Shown one piece after another: positions 32,019-42,445 of a DNA stretch of 64,000 bases (the first letter of the stretch is position 1; every line of letters starts with the position of its first letter). The notes below the pieces were generated by a model that saw only the letters and a list, made by a program, of their open reading frames with translations, was not told where the DNA came from and did no database searches. The stretch covers positions 1 through 64,000 of the forward strand of contig JAYMGJ010000109.1 of NCBI GenBank assembly GCA_037178675.1, given 5' to 3'. Position numbers and translations under genes: made by a program. The stretch comes from Scleroderma bovista. Taxonomy: Eukaryota; Basidiomycota; Agaricomycetes; Boletales; Sclerodermataceae.

Positions 32019-33721
32019 TTAGTCCTCCTCCATCAGCTCAATCACCTCTTCGACGACACCACTGTGCTCATCACGAGCCGTACCGACGGTCAAATCAATC
32101 ACTGGCTGGGATGCACTGCCCAGCCTACCCCCATGCTCCATATCAACGCTGGACATCCCGGTGGTCAGCCGTGACAGGGCTTGTCCCCGCAGTAGGTTGG
32201 GCTTCGCGTACTCGAGCACAAGTGCCGGGATTTTCACCGTGCAGGACTTCCTGCTGGCGAATCCAAACAAGGTTGAATTGCTGGCAGGTGTGGAGCCCAG
32301 AGTGGGGACGAGGAGCCGCATTGGAACAGAAACCTTGTACGAAGCAACCGAATGAGTAGTTCGCGACGGTTCATGGAAACTAACAACCTGCATGCCGTCC
32401 AGCATGCTATTGACTTCGCCAGGAAGCTGACTCGACCCATGATTTTTGGTGAGCACCGGAGAGAAATGATCGTGGGCATACAGCAATGCTCACCTGCAAC
32501 AACGCGCGTGTGACTACCCCAGTGCAGGAATCGTTCAGCTTCTGAACGAGTCCGTCACCCGACAAACCAAAATGCTGTGAACATATAGTGGAAATGGCTG
32601 GGAGGTCTGGTTGGCGAGCCACAACGGCAATGTCCTCGTCCGAGGGAACGCGACCATTCGACCATGATGTGAGCGGACTGGCATACAGTGCTACAGCAGG
32701 GAGGTCAGGGAATTGCAGAAGTTCCGACTGTATGACTTGGGCGAGGCCATGATGGAGCTGCTGTAGATATCCACGAGGATCGGTGGACAGTGCATCGCAA
32801 AGGTCGTGGCGCCAATTTGCTATGTACTCCATGAACTGCAGGAAAGGCAGCGTGAAGGCAGCCTGCAGGAGGCTGTCACCAAACCCGTAGCAGGCCAGTT
32901 GGCGGGCAACATCTATATCGCATCCAGGAATTCCGATCTGCATGTAAATTCATCAGTAACAGATCATTTCACCAGAATAGATACACCCACATTGTAATCA
33001 CCACCGCACATCAGTGCCACGAGAACAAGTCCGCCCTGTGCGAGGTGGACGCCGTGCTCGATGGCATCTGACGTATAAATCTGCATGTCTTCAAATGTAC
33101 CTGCCCATGGCAGACTGGTTTTACTTGTGAAAGATCCGCAACCGTTTGAATTACAACATCCTTACCGCCGAAGCACACTGACAGCGCCAAACAGAAGCGC
33201 GTGCTCACCATCCGTGACCACGACATCAACAAGTCCTCGTAAATTCAGTTGGGCAAGCTCCGCATCTGCAGAACCTGGCGCCTGTGACACACTGTCATGA
33301 AGGGGAAGGGAAAACTATGAAGGTGTGACCTACCACATGCCAGCTGAAGCCAAAGGCGGTAAGCATATCTTGGAAGCGCTGCACCAAAAGCAGGGGGGCC
33401 GCCTTCACCTCCCGTCCTGGCTTGGGCTCGGGCTGGTTGGGCCCGTCGAAAACGAAGTGAGCGCCAACGACCATCTCGGACAGCGCAATGAGGCGGGAGA
33501 AAAGCAAGCGCGCTTCGAGCGACTTTCGGGAGCCAGCGTGACGTTGGGCAAACCCACTGGACATCTCGTGAATCCATGAGCTAAGGGAACTATGATTCAC
33601 ATGCACACCGCAAAAAAAAAAAAACATACCTCCCATTAAAGCCTGCTATGAGAATCCGAGGAGCACCAAACTCCCGAAGAGGCCTGCGAAAACCTTCATT
33701 GACGGCGAACTCGCCGAGCAT
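32019..33721 (-). pseudogene. XPG/Rad2-like (PIN-like) nuclease fold protein, N-truncated and lacking acidic residues
   Basis: Seven exon pieces (33630-33721, 33589-33334, 33281-33166, 33123-33101, 33067-32991, 32937-32494, 32426-32019) join in frame through introns of 33-67 nt. It resembles the XPG-like proteins common in agaricomycetes: FAVNEGF, an I-region APGSADAELAQLN, VVVTDGEHALLFGA, GGLVLVALMCGGDYN followed by GIPGCDIDVARQLA, and the FPDLPAVALYASPLTSW and ARQPDLPAI tail motifs. The usual MGVxGLW start and the first IDAS Asp are missing, the I-region has S and D where E and E are usual, and TDD-x-D reads TDGEH. Only the GGDY Asp is clearly kept. Catalysis is therefore doubtful although no stop occurs; the 33-nt intron is unusually short. 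It may be a dead or repurposed cargo gene. Confidence 0.65.
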
Positions 33722-33989
33722 GCACGACCTTGCTGCTGGTGCGAGAACCTATCGTGTAGAGTCTTTAGCCACAGGAATCAGCGGGGAAGTGAAAAAAAAT
33801 GCGCACACTCCATAGTCCATCAATTCCCATTCTATAACGTATGTCACGTAGACGATCCTACTGAGGAAAGCAGAGAGGGGGGACGCAGAGTGACGCTGCT
33901 GACACAGGCGCCGCTCAGCTGACAAAGATGCCCCACAGCCACATGGTACGAGCTGCATTGAATCCTCCGGTACGGATGAATCGAATGCC

Positions 33990-34290
33990 TTCCGAATTTT
34001 GGTGGTCAAGAACCTATACTAGGAATGAGTCAGGCATAATATGATACACGCCGATGCTGATCCTCACCGTCGCGTTCCCTATGCCGTTTACAATACTTTT
34101 CAGGCGGGCGTGAGGTTTCTCCGATGTGAATTCCACCATGTGCTTCGTATATTCCTGTGGTAACTTGCATGTGTATCGACTGTCGGCTCCTTCGCAATAA
34201 CAAGGCCCGCTTCCGTGACAAAGGGGGAATTTTGGGGGTCGAGAACCTATAAGAACGAGTCAGGCATGATATGATACACACCAAGCCGTT
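33990..34290. repeat. Direct repeat pair around 34010 and 34245
   Basis: GAACCTATA..GA(A/G)TGAGTCAGGCAT(A/G)ATATGATACAC-like sequence occurs at about 34009-34049 and 34246-34283, and a shorter GAGAACCTAT at 33743. The ~40-bp repeats separate the XPG-like gene from the CLF1 relic and may mark a junction of captured pieces. Confidence 0.55.
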
Positions 34291-36177
34291 TCCTCCCAAC
34301 TATAGGCATCATGCCCTGTACCTTTGCCACGTCCGTTTCCGTGCCGTTAGCTTGTTCGAATGCCTTCCATGCCTCCAGTAATGCAACACACTGAACATGG
34401 TCGGTGTCAGTGTAATGTCACTGAGTTTCAACATCAAGACGTACCTCAGCTTTGAGCTCTTTGTTCCTGAGGTCCTTGTAACCCCGCTCGAGGACCTGTC
34501 GCGCCAGCTCTGGGTTCCCAGGCACCATCTTCTTCTCGCCGTCTTCTTCATCCTCCTCTTCCTCTCGCAATGCACGCGGCAGAGGAATAGATGAGCCTCA
34601 AATTCAGCGTGCGAGATCCATACTTTGTGGTGGCCACTGAGGCCGATAAGGTGTTCATATATCGAACGTGCTTTCTCGCGGTAACCTTGCTCGTCCACCT
34701 TAAAGTCGATATACGCCTTCCATAGCAACTCGGGCATCGCGAGTGCAGACTGGGACACCCCAAGTTCAAATATGGCCTCTGCTCATGAAAAGTCCTCAAG
34801 GGCAGTTTCGAGTTCAGCGTACTTGATCGTCAGGTCATACTGGAATACAGTGGTATGCATGACGCGCAGTTGAAAACAACAAATTTTACGTACTTCGATG
34901 TATTTTTCATATAGCGTTCGTACACGATCGAATTCACATAGCTGAGCAAGTATTAGATCAAAAATGGTAGATAGTCCAAGGACGTACATTCATTTCCACC
35001 TGGATGTAACCCTTGAATAGCGCTTCCTTCGGGCACATCCCAATCGCAGTTCCCAGAATCTTCCGCGCGGCGGCAAGATCTAATCTTCATATCTCAAACT
35101 GAGCAGCCATAATCCAAAGTTTCCCAAAAGTGAATTGTTTGTGGGGAACGAGGTTGAGAGCAGTACGATAGACCTGACGGGCGCGTTCGTAGTCCTGAAA
35201 CGAGATTAAATGGTCTGCTTTAGCATCGTAGAGAGTAAACACTTGCCTTGGTCTCGATTTCCTCAAACAGGGCATAATCGAGCCAGAGGAAAATGTACCG
35301 TCGCCAATGACACTTTTCTTGTCCCGGAGGAACATGTGCCATGGCTCGTTCATATATATCCCCCACGCATTCTATTGCGGCATTTTCTTCGTCCTCTGTA
35401 CTACCCTCCTCGCGGAGAGTTCGCAACGCACCTTCCTCCAGCCGTGCGTAATCAAACCGTGCATCATAATTGCGTCCGTCGTGGGCCACTTCATCCTCAT
35501 ACTGTATACGTCGTTTCCCTAGTACGGTGCTCTCGAGAATCAATCGAGCACCATGCTGCTTTTCAAATCTGGTATATGCAGCATAAAGGTTGCTTGATCT
35601 TGAACCGAGGAAGGCGATCAAGAGCAAACTTGGGCAAATATAAGATATATGAAAACACAAGATCAAGAACATGCCTTGTAAATCACACGAGCACGATCGT
35701 ACTCTTTTAAGTGAACCTCCATCTGAAGACAGCCCGTGCTTTCTCGATTTGCTCTTCCTCATCACCAAAGAATCGCAGTACGGTCTGGAACACCTCGCGT
35801 GCCTTGTCATACTTGCCCCGTTCCTCCTCAAATTTGGCCCATTTTACCCAGACTCTTGGTTCCAGACGTACGGCTATCCAGCGTTCATATATTACGCTGG
35901 CTCTGTCCAGCTCGTTATAGCGCTCCTCCATCTTGGTGTAAGCCTGCCATGCTTTGTCGTCCGGTTCCCATTGCATCCAACGTTCAAAGACCTGGCGGGG
36001 GCCAGGGACGTTTTGAAGGAGTTCCTCAAGATAGAAGCAACTTATATCAAAGTAGGTCCACGCGAGGAAGGAGAGTAACAGCACGGTCGAACAGGTTACG
36101 AGCATGTTGGACATTACGATTCTTGAGCTCCATTTCCGTATAACTCAACCATAGTGGCACGGAACGCGGATCAACGT
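34290..36177 (-). pseudogene. CLF1: Captured, decayed CLF1/SYF3 (crooked neck) splicing-factor gene
   Basis: HAT-repeat protein, recognisable from [20 protein letters not shown] (near 36150) through [74 protein letters not shown] and [16 protein letters not shown] to the C-terminal [23 protein letters not shown] (near 34290). CLF1 scaffolds the Prp19-associated spliceosome complex. Introns are kept (for example 35173-35245 and 35585-35672 areas), so it was captured as genomic DNA. It lacks the first ~95 residues, has TGA in place of a conserved Trp codon and a frameshift near 36035-36050, and a deletion at the [14 protein letters not shown] boundary (about 35722-35735). It lies inside the hAT-like element and is not a working gene. 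Confidence 0.82.
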
Positions 36178-37853
36178 TGGGCCCGGGGGTATATGGCTGG
36201 GTCCCTAGAGATAGCCCTATGTGATGGGAGGTGTGAGTTCAGTGGAGAAAGGTGTATTGGTCTGCGGCTGCTTACCGATGGTTTCCAAACACGATGCAGT
36301 CCAGGAAGCACATCTTGAGTCGTTGGAGAGGCATGCGGGCCACGGCACAGGGTTGCTGAAGGGTGTAGCTTGGTGCGGTGAAGGGCGTGGGCAGTGGAGT
36401 ATTGAGATCGGATGGTGGTCCCTGCTGAAGACGGTCCCCGTGCAGTCCAGAAGCGCGCCATGAGTCGTTGGAGGGAAATAAGGGCGGCAAAGGCCACCGA
36501 AAGGGAGGAGGGTGCAGAGGTGGTGCAAATGAGGCGACACTGCCTGCGATGTCAGTCAGGGGGACGCCGCGATGGGTGAGAACTCACTGGTGCATTGGGA
36601 GATCGTTGCGCACAGCAGCGAGATCGCTGGGCAGCTGTTGGGCAAGGACGAGGACGATGAAGGCGACGATGGAGGGAGTGCGAACACGAGGCCACACTGC
36701 TGGCAAGCACGTGGGTACACGCTTAGCCGTGACGTCGTGCCCTGATCCAGGTTTGGAGGGTCTGAGGCTGCAAACCGGCTCAAGGTTGCAAAGTGCCGGA
36801 AAACCTGCAAAGTCAGTGCAAAGTTGCTTTGCAGCGAGAAATTGGCACACACATTGGCAACCACGCCGACTGGCTTTGCAGAGCCAAGGCAGAAAATTTG
36901 CAAACTGGTGGGCGGGACAAAGTCGAAGGAGGTGGAGGCGGCACGGCATCGGCATTAGTTGTTACGGTAAGTGTAGGGTCGGTGACAGGCACACATGGTA
37001 GTAGTATTCCTTTTAGTGGGGATTTAGCCGTGTCCACGGCCATGCTCGTGAGCCCGAGCATTAAGCATTAAGACCTAAGGAATAAGAAATGCCCTCTATG
37101 TGAGTAGATACCTACCGCCGAACTGTCCAGTGACAGTCCCCCACCGACTATAAGGCTATGACTCTAGAGTAAGAATCCTTGCACTGACGTCGACGCCGTA
37201 CAAGAAGTAAAACGGAGACTAACGGCGAGTAGTAGAAGTAGTAATAAACTTACGCTAATTACAGCCGCGTTGACGTGGCCTTTAGCGGAGCGCTGCCGCG
37301 CAGGCCAAAGACATGAAGCACGAGCAACTGGCACGCCGCCGCCTCCCGTGGTAGATGCGGCCTTGGGGCGGGTCGGTGTCCGCAAAGGCGTCCGAACGCT
37401 TCCCCTCTGCCCTTCTCCCCCGGCCTCGTGTTTGCCATTCGCACCGCGGGAGGGGGGGGTTTACTACTAGTACTAGTACCAGCACCGCCTAAGCGACGCT
37501 GCAGCGCCGGCGTGCGCGCAGGCGCAGTGACCTGTAGATAATAAAGTTTTGCCCTGACCTAAAAACGTTAGAACGTCACTGACACGGCATCCACGTCAGC
37601 CTCAGTTCCGTGCGCGTCGTCGCGCCCACCGTGCCGTTCCCGCTGCTCAGGATCGTCGAGATCGGTCGACGACGCTGCCGTCAAGGTCAGCGATGTCGGT
37701 GGATGCCGAAGCCCACATTGGCAGCCCCCCAGCACTGCCACTGGCCAATTTCCTCAGTTACAGCAACTTTATTCTGCCAACTTTTGCCGAACCCAGAAGG
37801 CAGTTGCCGGCAATTGCCACTGGCAAAATGGCAGACTTCTGCCAACAGCACTA
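36178..37853. other. Right part of the hAT-like element, no gene seen
   Basis: GC-rich sequence with short internal repeats (CTGCAAAGT / GCAAAGTTGCTTTGCAG around 36805-36840) and several small frames in all phases, none protein-like. The last ~130 bp carry the TTCTGCC subterminal words and the terminal inverted repeat. Confidence 0.4.
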
Positions 37854-37883
37854 GCTCCGTTGCTCCAAAGTCCATCATGACAT

Positions 37884-40132
37884 ATGTCCCAATCCTGTAA
37901 CGCTTCGTCACCACTCGACCACTGTCATCCTGCATTCAAGTGATAACGTAGAGCTCTGCGTCTTCAAACTCTTTCTCTCTTTTGTATCCTTGTTCTTCGA
38001 GAATCTGTTCGAGCCTCCCCAACCGTCCGAAGAAAAGACCGAGAACAGTCACTGGAGCACAGGCATTGCACGACTTGCCAGACCATTCTGGTGGTTTGCT
38101 ATACGAATCACACTTTCGGTGAATTCCTGGAAGACCTGATTAACATCGGTATCAGCAGCCAAAAAATCGCTCGTCTCGGGGGTCGGCCGAACAGCACGGT
38201 CGCCCACCTTAGCATCCACAACCTCCCGAAGGAAAAGGTCTTCCGCACGAGATCAGACTGGATGGTTGTAGATTCTACCAGGGCTTTTGCGAGTGACTAT
38301 CAACAAAGACTCCAGCAGTCGGTCAAACCTTTGCTATTGGATCCGACTCGTTTGTTGACTCACATCCAATCTAAGGACGCCGATTATTTCGATGCATTCC
38401 GCATGCCGAAACCAAAAGGTGGAATGTCTATCGTAAGACCCAATGGAAAGTCGGTTCCTCCCCAGTTTCTCATCTCCAGATGGATGGAGGTTGAGGACGC
38501 GTGGAATTTCAAAAGTGAGCCTCACGTGCAGTGTGCGGAGCGTCTTTGGAATATGCCCAAAGCACTCCGCCAATAAAAGGTGGCCAGTTGGACGAGTATG
38601 GTCGAAAAGAGAGTGCGGTGTTGCTGGGAGAGGTTTCAATCACAGTCAGGACAGCCTTGCGCAGACATTCGGGCAAGGCGTGGTTGCCCAGTTGAAGTGC
38701 AAGAGGATTACCGGGTGTACCACAACTGGTGCTGAGAAGTACGCGGATGACATCAGGCCGATCTCTCCCGGCGTGTTACTTGTCGAAGAAGTGGATGAGA
38801 TTCCTGAGAGTCACATCGCCACGCCCTTAGGTACCAGTATCACGCAATTGATTCTTTTTGGTGACCACAAGTAACGTGTCATATTCCTTGTCCTCGCAAT
38901 TCGCTCACCGTCTTGCAGGCAGTTGAGGCCGACAGTAAGTAGCTATGATCTAACTGTCGAGAAGGGTCAAGAATACGACCTGAACCGATCGATGCTCGAA
39001 CGTCTCGTGCTGAAAGGATTTCCTCTCATACTCTCTGTTCAGCACCGTATATGCCCAGAGATATCTGTGTTTATTCGCTCACTCACGTATCTGGAGTTAG
39101 AAGGGCGCCACAAACGAAGACGAGGGAGAATATCCGGGGACTACAAAGTAACACCGTTTTTATTGACCACGGCCATCCAGAAGAAGATGAAAAACGCATA
39201 TTCGACCGAGCAGATGGGAGCTCATCGACTTCAAAACAAACCACGTTTGAGGTAAAGGTGGTGCTCAGAATAGTGCGATACCTCGTACAGCAAGGTTATG
39301 GAATCGACAACATCGTTGTCCTGACGCCCTACCTTGGGCAATTATCCCTGCTATGGGACGCGTTCAAGAGCGAGACTGGTACGAGTTTAAGTGACTTAGA
39401 TTCGAAAGATCTTTCTAGAGCTGGGCTGTTGGGGAATAGTGACTCCCATAAGAAGACTGGTATCAGACTAACTACAATTAGTACGCGCCATCCAACCCGC
39501 CGAATTTTTGTCTAATCGTTGACATCATAGTTGCGCGCTCGAATCCTCTTAACGTCATCGGGTTCATGAGCTCTCCTGGGCGGCGTCTTAACGCACTCAT
39601 TTCTCGAGCACGGGATGGTCTCATTCTCGTCGGAAATCCATCTCCTTTTGAACGTTCGAGGAAGGGGGGTCGGCTTTGGACACAATTCTTTGCTCTTCTT
39701 CGAAGTGGAGGATACGTTCACAAGGTCTTCCAATAAAGTGCCAGAGGCGTCCTAGTTGTATACGTGAGATCGGGCGACCTGAAGATTTTAATGTACACTC
39801 TGCAGATGGAGGTCGTACAGAACCCTGGTAAGTACATCTTTCGTCGTCGCCGCTCGCGGAATGTACTGACATAGTGTGCAGTAATGAGGCTCAGTAGTTG
39901 CACCCTCCATGTCTTCACTCTGAAGTGTCAGCCTTTCCGAACTCTCAACCAATTGGACGTACACAACACGATGATATGCAAAGCGGACTGCAGCGCTATG
40001 TGTCTGGCTGGCACACATCGGTTGAAATGGAAATGCCACCAGGATTATCCGGCGAAATTCTCAAGCTGTGAAAAGATGAAACGCGAGGTCACGCTCAAAG
40101 AACAGCCGGGAAGTAAGAATGAAGCTGGTTAA
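37884..40132 (+). pseudogene. Decayed BTB::helicase fusion, copy 5 (best preserved)
   Basis: Opens with the BTB start (ATGTCCCAATCC), then jumps near 38046 into the helicase just after Walker A (QALHD..CYTNHTFGEFLEDL). Long stretches are intact in frame, but the P-loop is lost, a TAA follows WNMPKALRQ (38573), and frameshifts occur near 38590, 39100 and 39530. It still has the helicase introns (for example 38872-38920) and the NFX1-finger exon (MRLSSCTLHVFTLKCQ to KWKCHQDYPAKFSSC, 39882-40132), where one Cys has become Phe. The coding start and the ATPase motif are gone, so it is a pseudogene. Confidence 0.85.
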
Positions 40133-41013
40133 CGTGCAAGTCGAAGTGGTATTGATGAGCGTACTCGCTACCGCGGTCTTCGTTGCTACAGGCCGTCCAC
40201 CCCGTTGCCAGCCTCACTCTGATGATCACTGCCATCAAAAGCAACAGGACGGAAATGCGATCGGGGTTACTATCCGATCAATTGCGCGGGCCGTGACAAG
40301 GTAACGAACAAGCTCGGTAAACAAGAATCTGCAAAGTTCTGTCAAAATGCTAGCGACGAGAACCCTGAATATCAGAGAGTATCGACGAATGTACCGTTTA
40401 CCACGGACTTCACAGACTTCTTCAATGCGCTGCAGGCTGGCGCATGTTAGACCCGATCAAGCTGCGGGCATGGGGTGGCTGTTATAACATTGGATGGACC
40501 GTCGTCATGATGTTGCCAAAACAATGCCGTTTGACCTTTGATGGAAGAAGCACATGAGACAGGAAGTACTGCCAACACATGCTGTGGTACTAAAAATTCT
40601 TTGACTGCTGTATGTAGTACATGCTAGTACCCATTGGATGACATCGATGATTGTTCGGTTTACAGTTAGACAAAGCGTCTACGTCAACAATAAGTCTGCA
40701 AGTCTATCCTGCTTTGATTCCATACTGGCATTCCATGCGGCCAGAAGGCGACTATCTCGTAATCTGATTGTATTGTATTCCCTGTCCTATGTGGAGAGAG
40801 AATCAATGCACCTTTTTCCAACTTGTGGACAGTGTAAATGCTGAATGGCATTGCGTTAAGGATGGTAAACAACATGCATGAAAGCTATTGTCAGAAGTGG
40901 TCCAGCAGAATCGCCATAAAAGTTAAACTTTGCATATTTATGCCACTCACACGACTCACATCACTCTCGAAGAATTTTTGCTAGACTTATTTGAAACTCA
41001 GCTCTCGCAAACG
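40133..41013. repeat. Unit spacer copy 4, shortened
   Basis: Diverged version of the helicase-to-SSP spacer: CTATCCGATCAATTGCGCGG, TCGACGAATGTACCGTTTACC and GTATTGTATTCCCTGTCCTATG words keep the order, but the second TTTCGGAGCT module is absent. No gene seen. Confidence 0.55.
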
Positions 41014-41020
41014 TATAAAT
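41014..41020 (+). promoter_or_regulatory. TATA box of SSP gene D
   Basis: TATAAAT, 45 nt before the ATG at 41065. Confidence 0.65.
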
Positions 41021-41064
41021 GGTGTGTCCATTCGGTGTTCACTCGTTCCTCAGAACCAAGTAAC

Positions 41065-41476
41065 ATGATGTTTCACTGCCTCCCTATCGCAGCTTTGCTC
41101 TTCCTCTCGAAATTTGCTCTCATCGATGCAGCTGTCTCCGGCCAAACCCCTCGTCTGGGGCACCTGAGCCTGTCACAATTGAGCGCTGACAGTGCGTCGT
41201 CCCCTGTGAGATTGTCGTTTTCTATTAGTGTGGTTCCATCCTAACGGTTGTGCCAAGAACGACTTTTGTTGTAATGACGGCTACTGCTATGGCGGCACTG
41301 GTACCTGCTGCAGCGGTGGTGGTGCCTGTGACGCTGGTACTTTCTGTTGCAATGACAGTGTCGGTAAATGTAAGGACTTACCTTCAGCGCAAATCAAATG
41401 GCTCACTCGTAGGCTTATCTCAGGTTGTCCCAATGGTTCTTATTGCGTGACAAACACCGGTTATTGCTCCTATTGA
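41065..41476 (+). CDS. Small secreted 12-cysteine protein, paralogue D (most diverged)
   Basis: Exons 41065-41205, 41258-41369 and 41424-41476, with introns of 52 and 54 nt (GTGAGA-GCCAAG containing CTAAC; GTAAGG-CTCAG), give 101 residues with no stop. Signal peptide MMFHCLPIAALLFLSKFAL-like; linker ending SADSASSP; mature part NDFCCNDGYCYGGTGTCC.. with cysteines CC-x4-C-x6-CC-x5-C-x5-CC-x6-CC-x5-C-x6-C. The first loop is one residue longer than in A-C and most loop residues differ, while all 12 cysteines, the introns and the CCPNGSYC segment (shared with A) are kept. Divergence in loops with frozen cysteines is what one expects of a functional disulphide-rich secreted family. No function can be assigned from sequence alone. 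Confidence 0.87.
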
Positions 41477-42149
41477 GGTGCAAGCGCCATGAAGCCTCGG
41501 AACGTGAAGCTTTGAGAGGAGACGATGCAACTTTGCACATCAGTGTGATATTGGAACCGTAGTTGGATCTTGTAGTTTTCTTTTTCTTTTCTTCTGGGGA
41601 GAGGAACACCAATGTATGTAGTGTACCGGAGTGTACCCCAGTCTCGTTTGACCAGTTTCTATGGAATTGAACTTCAATTTTCACAATTTTAAAGGAAATT
41701 CCATCGTCACCAGGATCACGAACAAGGAGTAGTGGACGCTTCAAGAACACAATGTAAGTGAGAAGCGGTGAATGTGCAAGTTTGTCGTGTCGCTTGGCTC
41801 CCTGTCAGTTCCGTTGATGGCCCACTTCTGTGGGCTTGGGCTTGGAACTCACCAAGCTAACTCCTGCTTCACTTGACGTAGGACCCCTTGGGATATGCAT
41901 TACCTTTCGGTGGCTGAGCGTCAGCAGCCACATCCCCTGTGCGCACGGAAAGAGATGGAATACAAATGGGTAAAAGTGACGAGGGCGTTCCAGACCTTCA
42001 GACAATGTCAAGGGATAGGGCTGACATAGCCATGCGATGGAATCATCAGCTGAGCATGTTGCGATAGTTTCCCAAAGCCACACCCTGATAGAGGAAGGTA
42101 AGTCGACCTTCAAAAATTTGGTGCGGCGATCACACAAATAGTTGCGAAT
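41477..42149. repeat. Unit block after SSP gene D (GPI relic deleted)
   Basis: Begins with the usual SSP 3' flank (AGGTGCAAGCGCCATGAAGCC) and then, at about 41725, joins the GTAGTGGACGCTTCAAGAAC block found at 26355 in unit 3, skipping the GPI relic. The rest is the shared spacer through GTGCGGCGATCACACAAATAG. No gene supported. Confidence 0.55.
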
Positions 42150-42445
42150 ACAGGAAAGAGGCGACTCCAGCAACATGCAATTGAGGAGCAGTGCCTGCAA
42201 TACGAGCTCGTGCTCAGACAAATAAGTAATGGAGCCCTGCTGGAGAATAAGAAAGGGGGGCCAGTGGAGACCCGGAAAGAGTCGGGAGCAGAGATGCAGG
42301 CCGCTGAGGCGAAGGGCGAGGGGCCGGTGAATGCTGAAAAAGAGTTACCAATGGGCTATTATGGATCCAGCAGGCCTCGGGAGGGTGCTTCACTACCTGT
42401 GAAATGGACAGCTGAGTCATTGAGTAGCAATCAGCATTGAATCAA
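42150..42445 (+). pseudogene. Relic of the AAA gene 3' end (copy 4)
   Basis: GGGCTATTATGGATCCAGCAGGCCTCGGGAGGGTGCTTCACTACCTG matches the end of the AAA gene in codon order (GY..W..QA..G..HY). The preceding part (GAATAAGAAAGGGGGGCCAGTGGAGACCCGG) keeps traces of the ENEKRRAGGDPAR coiled-coil coding region. No intact frame. Confidence 0.7.

Larger units (their letters stand above)
27634..37853. mobile_element. 10.2-kb hAT-like element carrying other genes (composite, no hAT transposase seen)
   Basis: An 8-bp target duplication flanks it (GCTCCGCT at 27626-27633, GCTCCGTT at 37854-37861, 7 of 8 identical). Ends are short inverted repeats: left TAGTGTAGGGGGCAGAA, right (reverse complement) TAGTGCTGTTGGCAGAA, 13 of 17 identical; TAGTG ends with 8-bp duplications are a hAT hallmark. 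Subterminal GGCAGAA/TTCTGCC words recur (27644, 27673, 27704, 27714; 37772, 37837). It sits in the BTB upstream region of one unit, where other units are continuous. Inside are a Crypton-type recombinase gene, an XPG-like gene and a CLF1 relic, all on the minus strand, but nothing resembling a hAT transposase, so it is non-autonomous. Nested insertion of the Crypton is likely. Confidence 0.75.

Noticed and set aside
27634..37853. Treating the whole 10.2 kb as one Starship-like recombinase element
   Set aside because: The outer ends are hAT-type inverted repeats with an 8-bp duplication, and the recombinase is internal rather than at one end; a nested or captured Crypton fits better.
41206..41228. 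A 23-nt first intron (GTGAGA to TATTAG) in SSP gene D
   Set aside because: It is too short, shifts the frame away from the cysteine-rich exon, and is not available in copies A-C. The 52-nt intron ending CCAAG has a CTAAC branch site and works in all four.
41805..42221. Minus-strand frame of 138 residues in the unit block
   Set aside because: Partly similar in copy 3 but without a recognisable domain, consistent start or splice model; treated as repeat sequence.
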